DNA of 64,000 bases from Verrucomicrobiota bacterium (GTDB lineage: Bacteria; Verrucomicrobiota; Verrucomicrobiia; Limisphaerales; JACDHS01). The notes below the pieces were generated by a model. The model was not told the DNA's origin. It made no database searches and worked only from the letters and a program-made list of their open reading frames with translations. Below are positions 39,957 through 49,413 of this stretch, in pieces. Position 1 is the first letter of the stretch. The number at the start of each line of letters is the position of its first letter. The stretch spans positions 43,756 to 107,755 of the forward strand of contig JACDHS010000002.1 of assembly GCA_013820875.1 (NCBI GenBank), given 5' to 3'. The translations under genes and the position numbers were made by a program.

Positions 39957-41464
39957 GCGGCAATCCCTCCCGCTTCATCCTGGCCCAGTGCCGCCGACAT
40001 CACGCTATGCGCATCGGCTGTCGGTCCGTCGAGAATGCGCGTCAACGTTCCGCCTCGCATCACACCAATTCGATCGCTCATCCCAAGAACCTCCGGCAGA
40101 TCAGAAGAGATCATGATGACCGCCAATCCTTCTGCCGCTAGTTTGCGGATGATCTTATGGATTTCAGATTTCGCGCCGACATCCACGCCCTGAGTCGGTT
40201 CATCCAGGATCAATACCTTGGGGTGCGTTGCCAGCCAGCGGGATAAAGCCACTTTCTGCTGATTGCCACCCGAGAGGGATCCACCCGGAGCTTCGGAGGA
40301 AGGGGTTTTGATTTGCAGATCGCTAATATACTTCTCCGCCAACTCACGTTCTTTACCAAAACGCAGCCAACTCCCCGGAAAAAAGGAAGGATGGATGGCC
40401 ATCGTGATATTACTCGCAATCGGCATTTCCAAAACCACTCCATGCCGTCGCCGATCTTCGGGCACATACGCAATTCCGCTCTCCACGGCTTGGCGAGGTG
40501 AATGAATCTCGATGGAATCACCTTTCAGTAGAATTTTCCCAGAATCAGCGGGAGTAATTCCAAACAGAATCCGCGCCAACTCCGTTCGACCGGCACCGAC
40601 CAAACCTGACAGGCCAAACACTTCCCCGGCACGCACTTCAAAACTGACGCCGCGCACCCCTGAACTGCTGCAGCCCACATTCTCCAATCGCAAAACAGGT
40701 TTGCCCGGCTGACTTTCTGAAGGCGGATAAATGCTGGAGACTTCGCGCCCGACCATCATTCGAATAAGCCCCGGTTCATCAATCTCCTTCGCGGATTTGG
40801 TGCCGACGCTTTCTCCATCGCGCAGAACGGTGACGCGATCGGCGACTTCGAAAATTTCCTCCAGCCGGTGTGAGATGTAGATAATACCCACGCCCTGTTC
40901 ACGAAGATCGCGAACGAGCTTCAGCAATAATTGAACTTCTTTCTGGGTAAGCGAAGCAGTGGGTTCATCCATGATCAGGATGCGAGCGCCAGCTCCGAGG
41001 GAGCGCGCGATTTCGACCAATTGCTGCTCCGGCATCGAAAGGTTTCGCACCTCTGTTTCGGGATCGATGTTTGCTCCAACCCGCTGCAGCAACTCCCGGG
41101 CATGAGCACGACGTTCAGCCCAGCGGACGGGACGGAACGGCGATGGCTTTTCAAGGCCGAGACCGATGTTTTCGGCGACGGTGAGATCAGGAAACAAAGC
41201 TGGCTGCTGGTAAATGGCCGCGATCCCACGAGTTCGAGCCGTTGAAGGAGTGAGCTTGCCGGTCGTTTCGCCATCTACGGCAATGGTGCCACTGTCCGGT
41301 TGATGCGCCCCGGTGATCACTTTGATCAACGTCGATTTCCCTGCACCGTTTTCTCCAAGAAGTGCATGAACTTCACCAGCAGCCAATGAAAACGAAACCC
41401 CTTTCAACGCGCGAACCGCGCCAAAGGATTTTGTCACACCGCTAAGCTGGAGGAGAGGGGGCAT
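39953..41464 (-). CDS. rhaT: Sugar (rhamnose) ABC transporter ATP-binding protein, duplicated ATPase
   Basis: LLGENGAGKSTLIKV, RILIMDEPTASL, LSGGNQQKVALSRWLATHPKVLILDEPTQGVDVG. Confidence 0.9.
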   Translation of the reverse strand: MPPLLQLSGVTKSFGAVRALKGVSFSLAAGEVHALLGENGAGKSTLIKVITGAHQPDSGTIAVDGETTGKLTPSTARTRGIAAIYQQPALFPDLTVAENIGLGLEKPSPFRPVRWAERRAHARELLQRVGANIDPETEVRNLSMPEQQLVEIARSLGAGARILIMDEPTASLTQKEVQLLLKLVRDLREQGVGIIYISHRLEEIFEVADRVTVLRDGESVGTKSAKEIDEPGLIRMMVGREVSSIYPPSESQPGKPVLRLENVGCSSSGVRGVSFEVRAGEVFGLSGLVGAGRTELARILFGITPADSGKILLKGDSIEIHSPRQAVESGIAYVPEDRRRHGVVLEMPIASNITMAIHPSFFPGSWLRFGKERELAEKYISDLQIKTPSSEAPGGSLSGGNQQKVALSRWLATHPKVLILDEPTQGVDVGAKSEIHKIIRKLAAEGLAVIMISSDLPEVLGMSDRIGVMRGGTLTRILDGPTADAHSVMSAALGQDEAGGIAA

Positions 41465-41469
41465 TTTTT

Positions 41470-41623
41470 TAACCGCTAATCTGCGCTAATAGTCGCTAAT
41501 CGGGGGAATCGGAAATACATTAACTTCGCCACAAAGCTTCCGTCCAACGTTTGGCAAAACTTGAAACGTTAATCGAGTTATCATTTGTTTTTATCAATGC
41601 TGATTAGCGCAGATTAGCGGTTA
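41470..41623. repeat. Element copy 1 of the ccgctaat TIR family
   Basis: Ends taaccgctaatctgcgctaat / attagcgcagattagcggtta are perfect inverted repeats (21 bp). Confidence 0.9.
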
Positions 41624-42021
41624 AAAGAGCCAGTAATGAGTTCCGAAAGGATAAAACGTTTCCATTCCAGAGTGTCTTTATGTCCAAAGTTGATGAGATA
41701 GCCGACCGGTTGTTTGGCGATGCGCATGTAATTCAAAAGTTGTGCTTCATGTTCAGGCGCGAGTTGAGAAACGGATTTAAGTTCAACAACGAGAGAACCG
41801 AAAACAAAAAGGTCAGGGATGTAACGCTTCTTGAGTTCCCGTCCTTTATAGAAGCACGCTAACTCCTGCTTGGATTGAAATGGATAACCCCGAAGCTCCA
41901 GTTCAATTTCGAGACATTCTTGATAAATCTCCTCCGCCAATCCGTGACCACTTTCGTTGTAAACATCGAAAGCTGCCCCCATCAATTTATAACCCTCATC
42001 TTTGAAGATTTCCGTTTTCAT
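41614..42021 (-). CDS. GxxExxY protein (PDDEXK-type family)
   Basis: YNESGHGLAEEIYQECLEIEL (GxxExxY), FVVELKSVSQLAPEHEAQLLNYMRI, VGYLINFG. Confidence 0.93.
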   Translation of the reverse strand: MKTEIFKDEGYKLMGAAFDVYNESGHGLAEEIYQECLEIELELRGYPFQSKQELACFYKGRELKKRYIPDLFVFGSLVVELKSVSQLAPEHEAQLLNYMRIAKQPVGYLINFGHKDTLEWKRFILSELITGSFNR

Positions 42022-42034
42022 CAGAGTAATTCTT

Positions 42035-42189
42035 TACCGCTAATCTGCGCTAATGAACGCTAATCCCCGGGAATTGGAATACGCATTAACTTCGGCACAA
42101 AGCTTCCGTCCAACGTTTGGCAAAACTTGAAACGTTAATCGAGTTATCATCTGTTTCTATTAGCGTTCATTAGCGCAGATTAGCGGTTA
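42035..42189. repeat. Element copy 2 of the ccgctaat TIR family
   Basis: Ends taccgctaatctgcgctaatgaacgctaat / attagcgttcattagcgcagattagcggta are perfect inverted repeats (30 bp). Interior aagcttccgtccaacgtttggcaaaacttgaaacgttaatcgagttatcat is identical to copy 1. Confidence 0.93.
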
Positions 42190-43448
42190 AACAAAACTTC
42201 CTTCTCATAACGCCGCACGTCATCGAGCCATGTTTCACCGACTGGCACACCCGACTTCAAACAATGAAAATCCCACACCGCACCGAACGGCATGGTTTTC
42301 AGTTCCTCAAGCATCACCAGGCGCCGGGTATAATCCGCTTCGTTCTCTACACAGCGCAGCGTTTCGATCGGTTCAAGGGAAGCAATGAGCATCGCTTTGA
42401 TCATGTTACGCGTGCCGATCACCCAGGCGGCAATTCGATTGATGCTCGCATCGAAGAAATCCAGTCCGACATGCACCCGGTTAAGATAACCGCCTCGCAC
42501 AATTTCCTGGGCGATCGCCTGCAATTCATCGGTATAAGTCACCACGTGATCGCTGTCCCAACGCACGCCTCGGCTGACATGAAGCAAAATCTCATCGAGC
42601 CAGAGCAACGCCGACGAAATCTTATCGGCGATCGTTTCCGTGGGATGAAAATGACCTGCATCCAGGCAAATCATTTTTCGATTCTTTACTGCGTAACCCA
42701 AATAAAATTCGTGCGAACCTGCAACATAACTTTCCGATCCGATGCCGAACAGTTTTGCTTCGACAGCATCCCGATTGTGAGCGGGATCAATCGCTTCAGC
42801 AAAAATGGCATCGAGTGATTCAGCCAATCGTTCGCGCGGTGCCTTGCGATCCACCGGAGTATCCTTGTAGCCATCCGGCACCCAGACGTTTGTGATGCAC
42901 GGTTTGCCGAGTTCCCTGCCCATCGCAGCGCCGATGCGACGGCATGCAATCCCATGCTCCACCCAGAACTGACGAATTTCCGAACTGCGGTGGGAAAGGG
43001 TAAATCCGTCAGATGCTTTGGGATGTGCAAAGAAAGTGGGATTGAAATCCATCCCGAGTCCATTGGCCTTTGCCCAATCGATCCAGTTGCGAAAGTGCTC
43101 AGGGGCAAGCTCGTTCCGATCCACCCGTTTACCGTTCGTCTCGGCATAGAAGGCGTGCAAGTTCAAACAATGTTTTCCGGGAATGAGCGAAAGCGCCTTT
43201 TCGAGATCACCACGCAACTCGTCCGGAGTCCGTGCCTTGCCGGGATAATTCCCGGTAACGGCAAGTCCACCACCCAGTTCACCGCCCGCGTTTTCAAAAC
43301 CACCCACGTCATCACCCTGCCAACAGTGGAGTGACACAGATAATTCACTCACAATGTTCAGCGCCTTTTGCACGTCAACCCCCAGGGAGGCGTAGCGTTC
43401 CTTCGCTAAAACATAGGACTGCTCGATCTGCTTTTCTCGATTCAACAT
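42180..43448 (-). CDS. rhaI: L-rhamnose isomerase (RhaI, TIM-barrel type)
   Basis: [65 protein letters not shown]. Confidence 0.92.
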   Translation of the reverse strand: MLNREKQIEQSYVLAKERYASLGVDVQKALNIVSELSVSLHCWQGDDVGGFENAGGELGGGLAVTGNYPGKARTPDELRGDLEKALSLIPGKHCLNLHAFYAETNGKRVDRNELAPEHFRNWIDWAKANGLGMDFNPTFFAHPKASDGFTLSHRSSEIRQFWVEHGIACRRIGAAMGRELGKPCITNVWVPDGYKDTPVDRKAPRERLAESLDAIFAEAIDPAHNRDAVEAKLFGIGSESYVAGSHEFYLGYAVKNRKMICLDAGHFHPTETIADKISSALLWLDEILLHVSRGVRWDSDHVVTYTDELQAIAQEIVRGGYLNRVHVGLDFFDASINRIAAWVIGTRNMIKAMLIASLEPIETLRCVENEADYTRRLVMLEELKTMPFGAVWDFHCLKSGVPVGETWLDDVRRYEKEVLFNR

Positions 43449-43610
43449 GAAAGCTCTTTCGGACTTTGGTTCCGGTGGCTCATCCACCACAAAACAAACC
43501 ACCTGGCAAAATTTTCCAGGTGCTATTGAGCAATCCTAACAAAGTCGTGCCCTCGCAAACCTTGACGATTCTGCCAGAAAGCAGGATAAAATTGCCAACC
43601 AACATCCCTG

Positions 43611-44501
43611 ATGTCACGCACTCTCAAAAAAGAAGATTGGTTCCATGCAGACGGCTTTCCGCTCGCGCTGGAACGACGGGACCCCCAGGAACCGTTCTAC
43701 CCGCATAAGCACGAATTTTCCGAACTGGTCATAGTGACCGGAGGGAGCGCGTTCCATGTCACGGGCGATCAATCCTGGCCCCTTGCGGCGGGTGACGTTT
43801 TCGTGATCGGTCCACAGGCCCATGAGTATCGCGACATGAAAAATCTGCGGCTCATCAATATCCTTTTTCAACCTGAACGCCTGAAAATGGATCTATTGGA
43901 TCTCTCCACATTGCCCGGCTACCACGGATTATTCACCCTGGAACCGGCCTGGAGAAAACGTCATCAATTCAAAAGCCGATTGCATCTCAGCCAGAAAGAA
44001 CTGGACCACCTGCTCGCATTGGTGGATCAACTCGATGCCGAACTCAGCACGCGTGCGCCCGGATTCGGTTTTGTTTCCACCGCCCTCTTCATGCAGATCG
44101 TCGGATTCCTTTCCCGCTGCTACGGAAAATCTCAAAATGCGGATTCCCGCGCATTGCTGCGAATCGGCGAAGCCATTGCCCACCTTGAAACCAATTTAGA
44201 CAAAGAGGTCAGTCTCGATTCCCTGGTGCAAATATCCCGCATGTCGAAGCGCAACTTCATCCGTGCTTTCCAGGCCGCCATGGGAACCTCGCCGATTTCG
44301 TATCTTCTCCAGTTAAGAATTTCCCGCGCCGCACAACTGCTGCGTTCCTCGGACTACTCCGTTACCGACATTGCATTTCGCGTCGGATTTACTGATAGCA
44401 ACTATTTCACCCGCAAGTTTCGCAATGTGATCGGCACCTCCCCGCGTGCTTATCGGAAAAGAAGTGCCGCGACGACCTCCTATCTGAACACCGAAAACTG
44501 A
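43611..44501 (+). CDS. AraC-family regulator (probable rhamnose regulator)
   Basis: Cupin-like N-terminus PHKHEFSELVIVTGG; C-terminal HTH ...ISRMSKRNFIRAFQAAMGTSPISYLLQLRISRAAQLL...DIAFRVGFTDSNYFTRKFRNVIGTSPRAYRK. Confidence 0.92.
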   Translation: MSRTLKKEDWFHADGFPLALERRDPQEPFYPHKHEFSELVIVTGGSAFHVTGDQSWPLAAGDVFVIGPQAHEYRDMKNLRLINILFQPERLKMDLLDLSTLPGYHGLFTLEPAWRKRHQFKSRLHLSQKELDHLLALVDQLDAELSTRAPGFGFVSTALFMQIVGFLSRCYGKSQNADSRALLRIGEAIAHLETNLDKEVSLDSLVQISRMSKRNFIRAFQAAMGTSPISYLLQLRISRAAQLLRSSDYSVTDIAFRVGFTDSNYFTRKFRNVIGTSPRAYRKRSAATTSYLNTEN

Positions 44502-44664
44502 ACACTGAAAACTTTTTACAGCAGTAATCCAAGTGGCCCCACAAAATGAGGGGCTGGCCACTCTTCTGGTCTTCGAAAAGAGCGAAAGAAACCAAACCCC
44601 CAATCGTTAATCGCTCGCTGTAAGCGATTTACAAACCGGGAACAGCCCCAGACCGGCATTTTGT

Positions 44665-44915
44665 CCGCCGGAAAAGTTGCCGTCAGAGGCTGATTGGCGT
44701 TTTACCGGCGGACAAAGTCTCCGTCAGCTTCTGATTACGTTTTTTACCGGCGGGAAAAGTTGTCTTCAGAGTCTGATTGGTGTTTTTACCGGCGGGAAAA
44801 GTCTCCATCAGCTTCTGATTACGTTTTTACCGCCGGGAAAAACCGTCGTCAGCTTCTGATCAGAACTTTTCCGCCGGAAAAAATGCCGATCTGGCCCTGA
44901 ATCGGACCTTTTTTC
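44665..44915. repeat. Tandem array, 6 units of 40-42 bp (mean ~41)
   Basis: ccg(g/c)cgg starts at 44665, 44705, 44747, 44789, 44830 and 44871; consensus ccggcgggaaaagtctccgtcagcttctgattacgttttta. Confidence 0.93.
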
Positions 44916-45106
44916 CCGGGTTCAGAGCCACCAAAAAGCAGAGGGGAAAAGTGTCCTCGGACCGGAAAGCATTACGAAGCGACACCCGGTTTATTTTCCT
45001 ATAAAAATTCATCCCCACAACCCGATGTCCGACAAACCCGCAAAACATTGGCTGGGCAAACTGGCGAAGCTGAACTTAAACATCGCCTCTGCATCACCGC
45101 TAGGTG

Positions 45107-45325
45107 ATGCTCCAAAAAAACAGTGGGGTTTTCCTGTGTGAAAACCCTAATTTCTGCCTTTCGCAAATCCTCACCAAACCTGGTACGTGCGTGTTGCTAT
45201 TTCAGAGCAATTGCCATCCACAAATTTCAAAACTAAACACGCACACACCAAACTTCACGAGGAATTGCGGAAGGCAGAAGTCAGGGTTTTCACACAGGAA
45301 AACCCCACCGTTTTTTTGGAGGTGC
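45107..45325. repeat. Long palindromic element, copy A
   Basis: gctccaaaaaaacagtggggttttcctgtgtgaaaaccctaatttctgcctttcgcaaatcct inverted relative to ggaattgcggaaggcagaagtcagggttttcacacaggaaaaccccaccgtttttttggag. Confidence 0.9.
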
Positions 45326-45335
45326 TTCCGCACCG

Positions 45336-45580
45336 AAACACAGCCTTGCCGACCGCGCCTCGATCCGAATTCTGTCCCATTTGGGAAAACACTGCCAAAG
45401 CCTGGTTGGTGAGCGACTATGTCCTTCTGCCCGATCACCTGCATCTCTTCTGCGCACCGCACGATTTGAAATTTACCATCAACGATGCATGGGATTTTGG
45501 AAAGACCGGCTTGCGAACAAACATACTTTGAAACTGCAGCAACGACGTCCGCACAGTGTGTACGTGTTGCTGGCGTGAAT
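45336..45580 (+). pseudogene. Remnant of a REP-associated tyrosine (Y1/HUH) transposase
   Basis: WLVSDYVLLPDHLHLFCAPHDLKFTIND (HxH motif) continues in another frame as MGFWKDRLANKHTLKLQQRRPH; no intact ORF. Confidence 0.65.
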
Positions 45581-45582
45581 TG

Positions 45583-45834
45583 CGTTTCGGTGCGGAAGCA
45601 CCTCCAAAAAAACGGTGGGGTTTTGCTGTGCCAAAACCCTAATTTCTGCCTTCCGCAAATCCTCACCAAGCCTGGTACGTGCGTGTTGCTATTTCAGAGC
45701 AATTGCCATCCGCAAATTCAAAACAAAACACGCACACACCAAACTTCACGAGGAATTGCGGAAGGCAGAAATTAGGGTTTTCACACAGGAAAACCCCACC
45801 GATTTTTTGGAGGTGCTTCCGCACCGAGACACAG
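45583..45834. repeat. Long palindromic element, copy B
   Basis: cggtgcggaagcacctccaaaaaaacggtggggttttgctgtgccaaaaccctaatttctgccttccgcaaat inverted relative to attgcggaaggcagaaattagggttttcacacaggaaaaccccaccgattttttggaggtgcttccgcaccg. Confidence 0.92.
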
Positions 45835-46149
45835 CCTACCGCCCTCCGGCTTTCCGCGAGGTTTTCACGGAGAGCAAAGCGAAGACCCTGTCACGAAAGT
45901 TTCCCTCTTTTGGACTCCCGGCGAAAGGGCATCACGAAAAGTTTGGTGTTCTGAAGAGCTTGGAGAACCACCGTCCGAGAAAGATTATCCTGGAGGGATG
46001 ACGGAGATTATCGTCCAGCGGTTTTGGAACTCTGAACGCTGCAATCCAGCCGTACCCGCAGCAGCAGCCGTAAGAAGGCTCTAACATTTTCTTCGCGATG
46101 ATCGTTCGGAATCAGTCCGGGATAACTTCGCTGTTCCACTGGACGGTTT

Positions 46150-47058
46150 TTGTGGTTAATTCCTGTTGTGCCGAAAACCCGATTACAACGCAGCTTGCGT
46201 GTCACGTTCATCGGGTTGTTCGTGAATGCACTGCTCGCAGCGGGGAAATTGGCCGCTGGTATTCTTGGAAACTCCTACGCCCTGATTGCCGATGCGACCG
46301 AATCGCTGGCAGATGTATTCAGCTCAATCATAGTCTGGCGCGGTGTCGTGGTAGCCGCGACACCGGCGGACGAAGATCATCCTTACGGACACGGCAAGGC
46401 GGAACCAATCGCCGCAGCCATCGTCGCGGGGATGCTGATAGTTGCCTCGATCGGCATCACTATCCAGGCTGCCCGGGATATTCTTTCACCCAAAGAAAGC
46501 CCAGCGCCCTTCACCCTGATTGTGCTCATCGCCGTGATCGTCATCAAAGAGGGACTTTATCGGCTCATTTTCAAGGAGGGAGCCGAACTGGATAGCACAG
46601 TTGTTCGCACGGATGCCTGGCATCATCGCAGTGATGCCATTACTTCCTTCGCCGCTGCGTTGGGAATAAGCATCGCGATTTTTGGTGGCCCCGGTTATGA
46701 GCGGGCCGATTCCGTTGCCGCCATGATTGCGGCCGTGGTCATTGCAGTAAATGGCTGGCGCCTGCTTCGACCGGCCGTGGACGAATTAATGGATACCGCC
46801 CCCAACCTGGCGTTGAATGCGGAGATTCAGGAAATCGCCCGCACTGTTCCCGACGTTCAAGCAGTGGAAAAATGTTTCGTCCGAAAGATGGGCTATCTCT
46901 TTTTTGTAGATATGCACATCGAAGTTGACCCGGCGATGACCGTCCAGCGAGCCCATGACATCGCCCACGCTGTGAAAGATGCAGTGCGATCCCGCCTGCC
47001 GAATGTCTCCGATGTGCTGGTTCATATCGAACCGAGCGGACGCAGTCGGAAAGGGTGA
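46150..47058 (+). CDS. Cation diffusion facilitator family transporter
   Basis: NSYALIADATESLADVFSSIIV, DEDHPYGHGKAEPIAA, DAWHHRSDAITS. Confidence 0.93.
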   Translation: MWLIPVVPKTRLQRSLRVTFIGLFVNALLAAGKLAAGILGNSYALIADATESLADVFSSIIVWRGVVVAATPADEDHPYGHGKAEPIAAAIVAGMLIVASIGITIQAARDILSPKESPAPFTLIVLIAVIVIKEGLYRLIFKEGAELDSTVVRTDAWHHRSDAITSFAAALGISIAIFGGPGYERADSVAAMIAAVVIAVNGWRLLRPAVDELMDTAPNLALNAEIQEIARTVPDVQAVEKCFVRKMGYLFFVDMHIEVDPAMTVQRAHDIAHAVKDAVRSRLPNVSDVLVHIEPSGRSRKG

Positions 47059-47470
47059 CGGGCTAACCTCAATTTCTCAGGACAGAGCCACGGAGCGGCG
47101 AGCCGCAACCAAACTAACGAGGAAGGGTTTGACACGAATTGCTCATGCCTTCGCGTTCGTACAGACCACTCGTCGGGAACCACACACAAGCACCTTCATC
47201 TCTTCCCGATCATCTGCAAAAAAGAGTCAACAAATACCAATTGATGTGAAGCAACTATCCGGCGGACCCCTAAAGATAGGAGCACTAGAAAGGCTCAATG
47301 AACTGTCCGGAAAAAGCAACTCCAACCCCCACAAACGGAGACATTGCAGTTGAGGAGAAAAACACCTTTGGCGCACGACTTTGCAAACCTGTTTCCAACC
47401 TCAGGGTGGATACAGCCATCCGCCGGGTGGAGGCATCCTCTCACGGGATAGCCCTCGCAAGGAGGAGCGC

Positions 47471-48541
47471 GTGATCCCGTTTGTTGCTGGTATCAGTTTT
47501 AAGACCGCACCGGTTGAGTTGCGCGAACAACTGGCCATTTCACCCGCCACGCTTCGTTGCCGCGCCTGTTGGCTTAAGGTGAAAGCCGGGCTGGCGGAAG
47601 TCGTCCTGCTTTCAACCTGCAACCGCGTGGAGGTCTATGGAGTGGCGAAGTCAAACACACGCTTTGACCGCATTTTAAATTATCTCTCCGTCGAACAACA
47701 GGATGTGAGTGAATACGTTTACGTTCACGAAAAAGAAGAAGCTGCCCGTCATTTATTCACTGTCACCAGCGGACTCGATTCGATGGTTCTCGGCGAAACG
47801 GAAATCACCGGCCAGGTCAAACATGCCTACCAGACTGCGCAGCAAGCTGACCTCACCGGTCCCGTGATGAATTGCCTTTTCCAGAAAGCTCTTCAAACCG
47901 CCAAGGCAATCCGCAGCCGCACACAAGTCGGGTGTGGCGCAACCTCCGTGGGAAGCGTTGCGGTCGAATTGGCCGAAAAACTTTTTGGCGCCGAACTCCC
48001 CGGAAAAACGGTGATGATCGTCGGCGCGGGAAAAATGGGTGAAAAGTGTGTCCGGCATCTGAGTAAAAAGGGGGTTTGTTCGGTGATCGTTTCGAATCGT
48101 TCACCTGAACGCGCGGAAGGTTTAGCCAAAGAATTCGGAGGTCGAGCGATCTCCCTGGATGATTGCAGGGATGCGCTGATTGAAGCTGACATCGTCGTCA
48201 GTTCGACCGGTTGTCAGCAGATCGTTCTTGCATGCCGCGACATTGCGGAAGCCATGAAAAAACGGCGCAACCGTCCGATGTTCCTGATTGATATTGCCGT
48301 CCCGCGGGACATTGACCCAGCCGTCAACGAAATAGAAAACGTTTACCTCTACAACATCGACGCTCTCCAGGAACTCGTCTGCGCAAATACGCGTTTACGA
48401 GAGAAGGAACTCTCTTCCTGCCGCTCCATTGTCGAAGTGAAGACGACGGAACTAATGGCCAAACTCAATTCCATGAAAACCTATGATAACCGTGTTCCAT
48501 CCCAGCCTGAATGGGCGTTTGGTCGCCCGGTTGCTGCCTGA
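47471..48541 (+). CDS. hemA: Glutamyl-tRNA reductase
   Basis: GISFKTAPVELREQLA, LLSTCNRVEVYG, GLDSMVLGETEITGQVKHAY, VGAGKMGEKCVRHL. GTG start at 47471 preceded by aaggaggagcgc. Confidence 0.93.
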   Translation: MIPFVAGISFKTAPVELREQLAISPATLRCRACWLKVKAGLAEVVLLSTCNRVEVYGVAKSNTRFDRILNYLSVEQQDVSEYVYVHEKEEAARHLFTVTSGLDSMVLGETEITGQVKHAYQTAQQADLTGPVMNCLFQKALQTAKAIRSRTQVGCGATSVGSVAVELAEKLFGAELPGKTVMIVGAGKMGEKCVRHLSKKGVCSVIVSNRSPERAEGLAKEFGGRAISLDDCRDALIEADIVVSSTGCQQIVLACRDIAEAMKKRRNRPMFLIDIAVPRDIDPAVNEIENVYLYNIDALQELVCANTRLREKELSSCRSIVEVKTTELMAKLNSMKTYDNRVPSQPEWAFGRPVAA

Positions 48542-48704
48542 CCCTGGTTTTTGCAGAGGCGGAAAAACCCGCCCGGGTAAAATGAATTTTGGCGGTGCAG
48601 TCCGGGAGAAGCAAATGAACTCCATTCTGCGCTGGCCAGAACTGCGGTGCTGTAAAGCACCGGCGAAAACAAAAAACAAAACAAGTTAGAAGGAGCAACA
48701 TGCT

Positions 48705-49382
48705 ATGAAAAAAATCCTATTACTGTCGCTGGCAATCGCAGGATTGCTGGCGCTACCGCGCATCTCAGATGCAACCATTGTCGGGTCAAAACATGACTTC
48801 TCGACAAACTCATGGAACCTGCGGCAAAGCGTCTGCGGTGTGTGCCATTCAGCCCATCATACGGATCCGGATCAATTGATTCCTTTGTGGAATCACGCGA
48901 ACACGACTCAGACCTACACGTTGTATGACAGCCCGACCTTTGACGGCTCGACAACGATCACGCAGCCCGGCGGAGCTTCCAAAGCTTGCTTGAGCTGCCA
49001 TGACGGCACGATAGCGGTCAACCAGTCGGCCAGCGGCTGGGTTACCGGCTCAATCAGCGGTGGCGTGACCAATGCACAGTACGTGATTGCGTCTCGTCAA
49101 ATCGGCAATGATGGTAGTTTGCATACCACTCACCCGATTTCGTTTGAATACGACGCCGTAGCGGCGGCGGATAACCTCATTTATCCGTCGAGCACAACAT
49201 TGACGTATGGCGTCGGCAATTTGGCCGGCAAGACGATCAATGACCTACTCATCGGCGGCAAGATGGAATGCTCCAGTTGTCATGATGTTCACAAGCAAAA
49301 AGGTCACGCTCCAAACGATATCTTCATGCGAGTGATCTCAAACACCCAAAGTCATCTGTGTTTGTCGTGTCATAACAAGTAA
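48705..49382 (+). CDS. Secreted tetraheme c-type cytochrome
   Basis: Signal peptide; four CXXCH (CGVCH, CLSCH, CSSCH, CLSCH). Confidence 0.9.
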   Translation: MKKILLLSLAIAGLLALPRISDATIVGSKHDFSTNSWNLRQSVCGVCHSAHHTDPDQLIPLWNHANTTQTYTLYDSPTFDGSTTITQPGGASKACLSCHDGTIAVNQSASGWVTGSISGGVTNAQYVIASRQIGNDGSLHTTHPISFEYDAVAAADNLIYPSSTTLTYGVGNLAGKTINDLLIGGKMECSSCHDVHKQKGHAPNDIFMRVISNTQSHLCLSCHNK

Positions 49383-49413
49383 CCTCATTTGCACCTTATG
49401 GTGCAATTACGCC

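Noticed and set aside
44677-44859. Repetitive ORF (FTGGKSLHQLLITF...)
   Set aside because: Product of the 40-42-bp non-coding array; reading frame drifts with unit length.
45202-45669. 155-aa minus-strand ORF
   Set aside because: Crosses both palindromes and the RAYT remnant antisense; no independent coding evidence.
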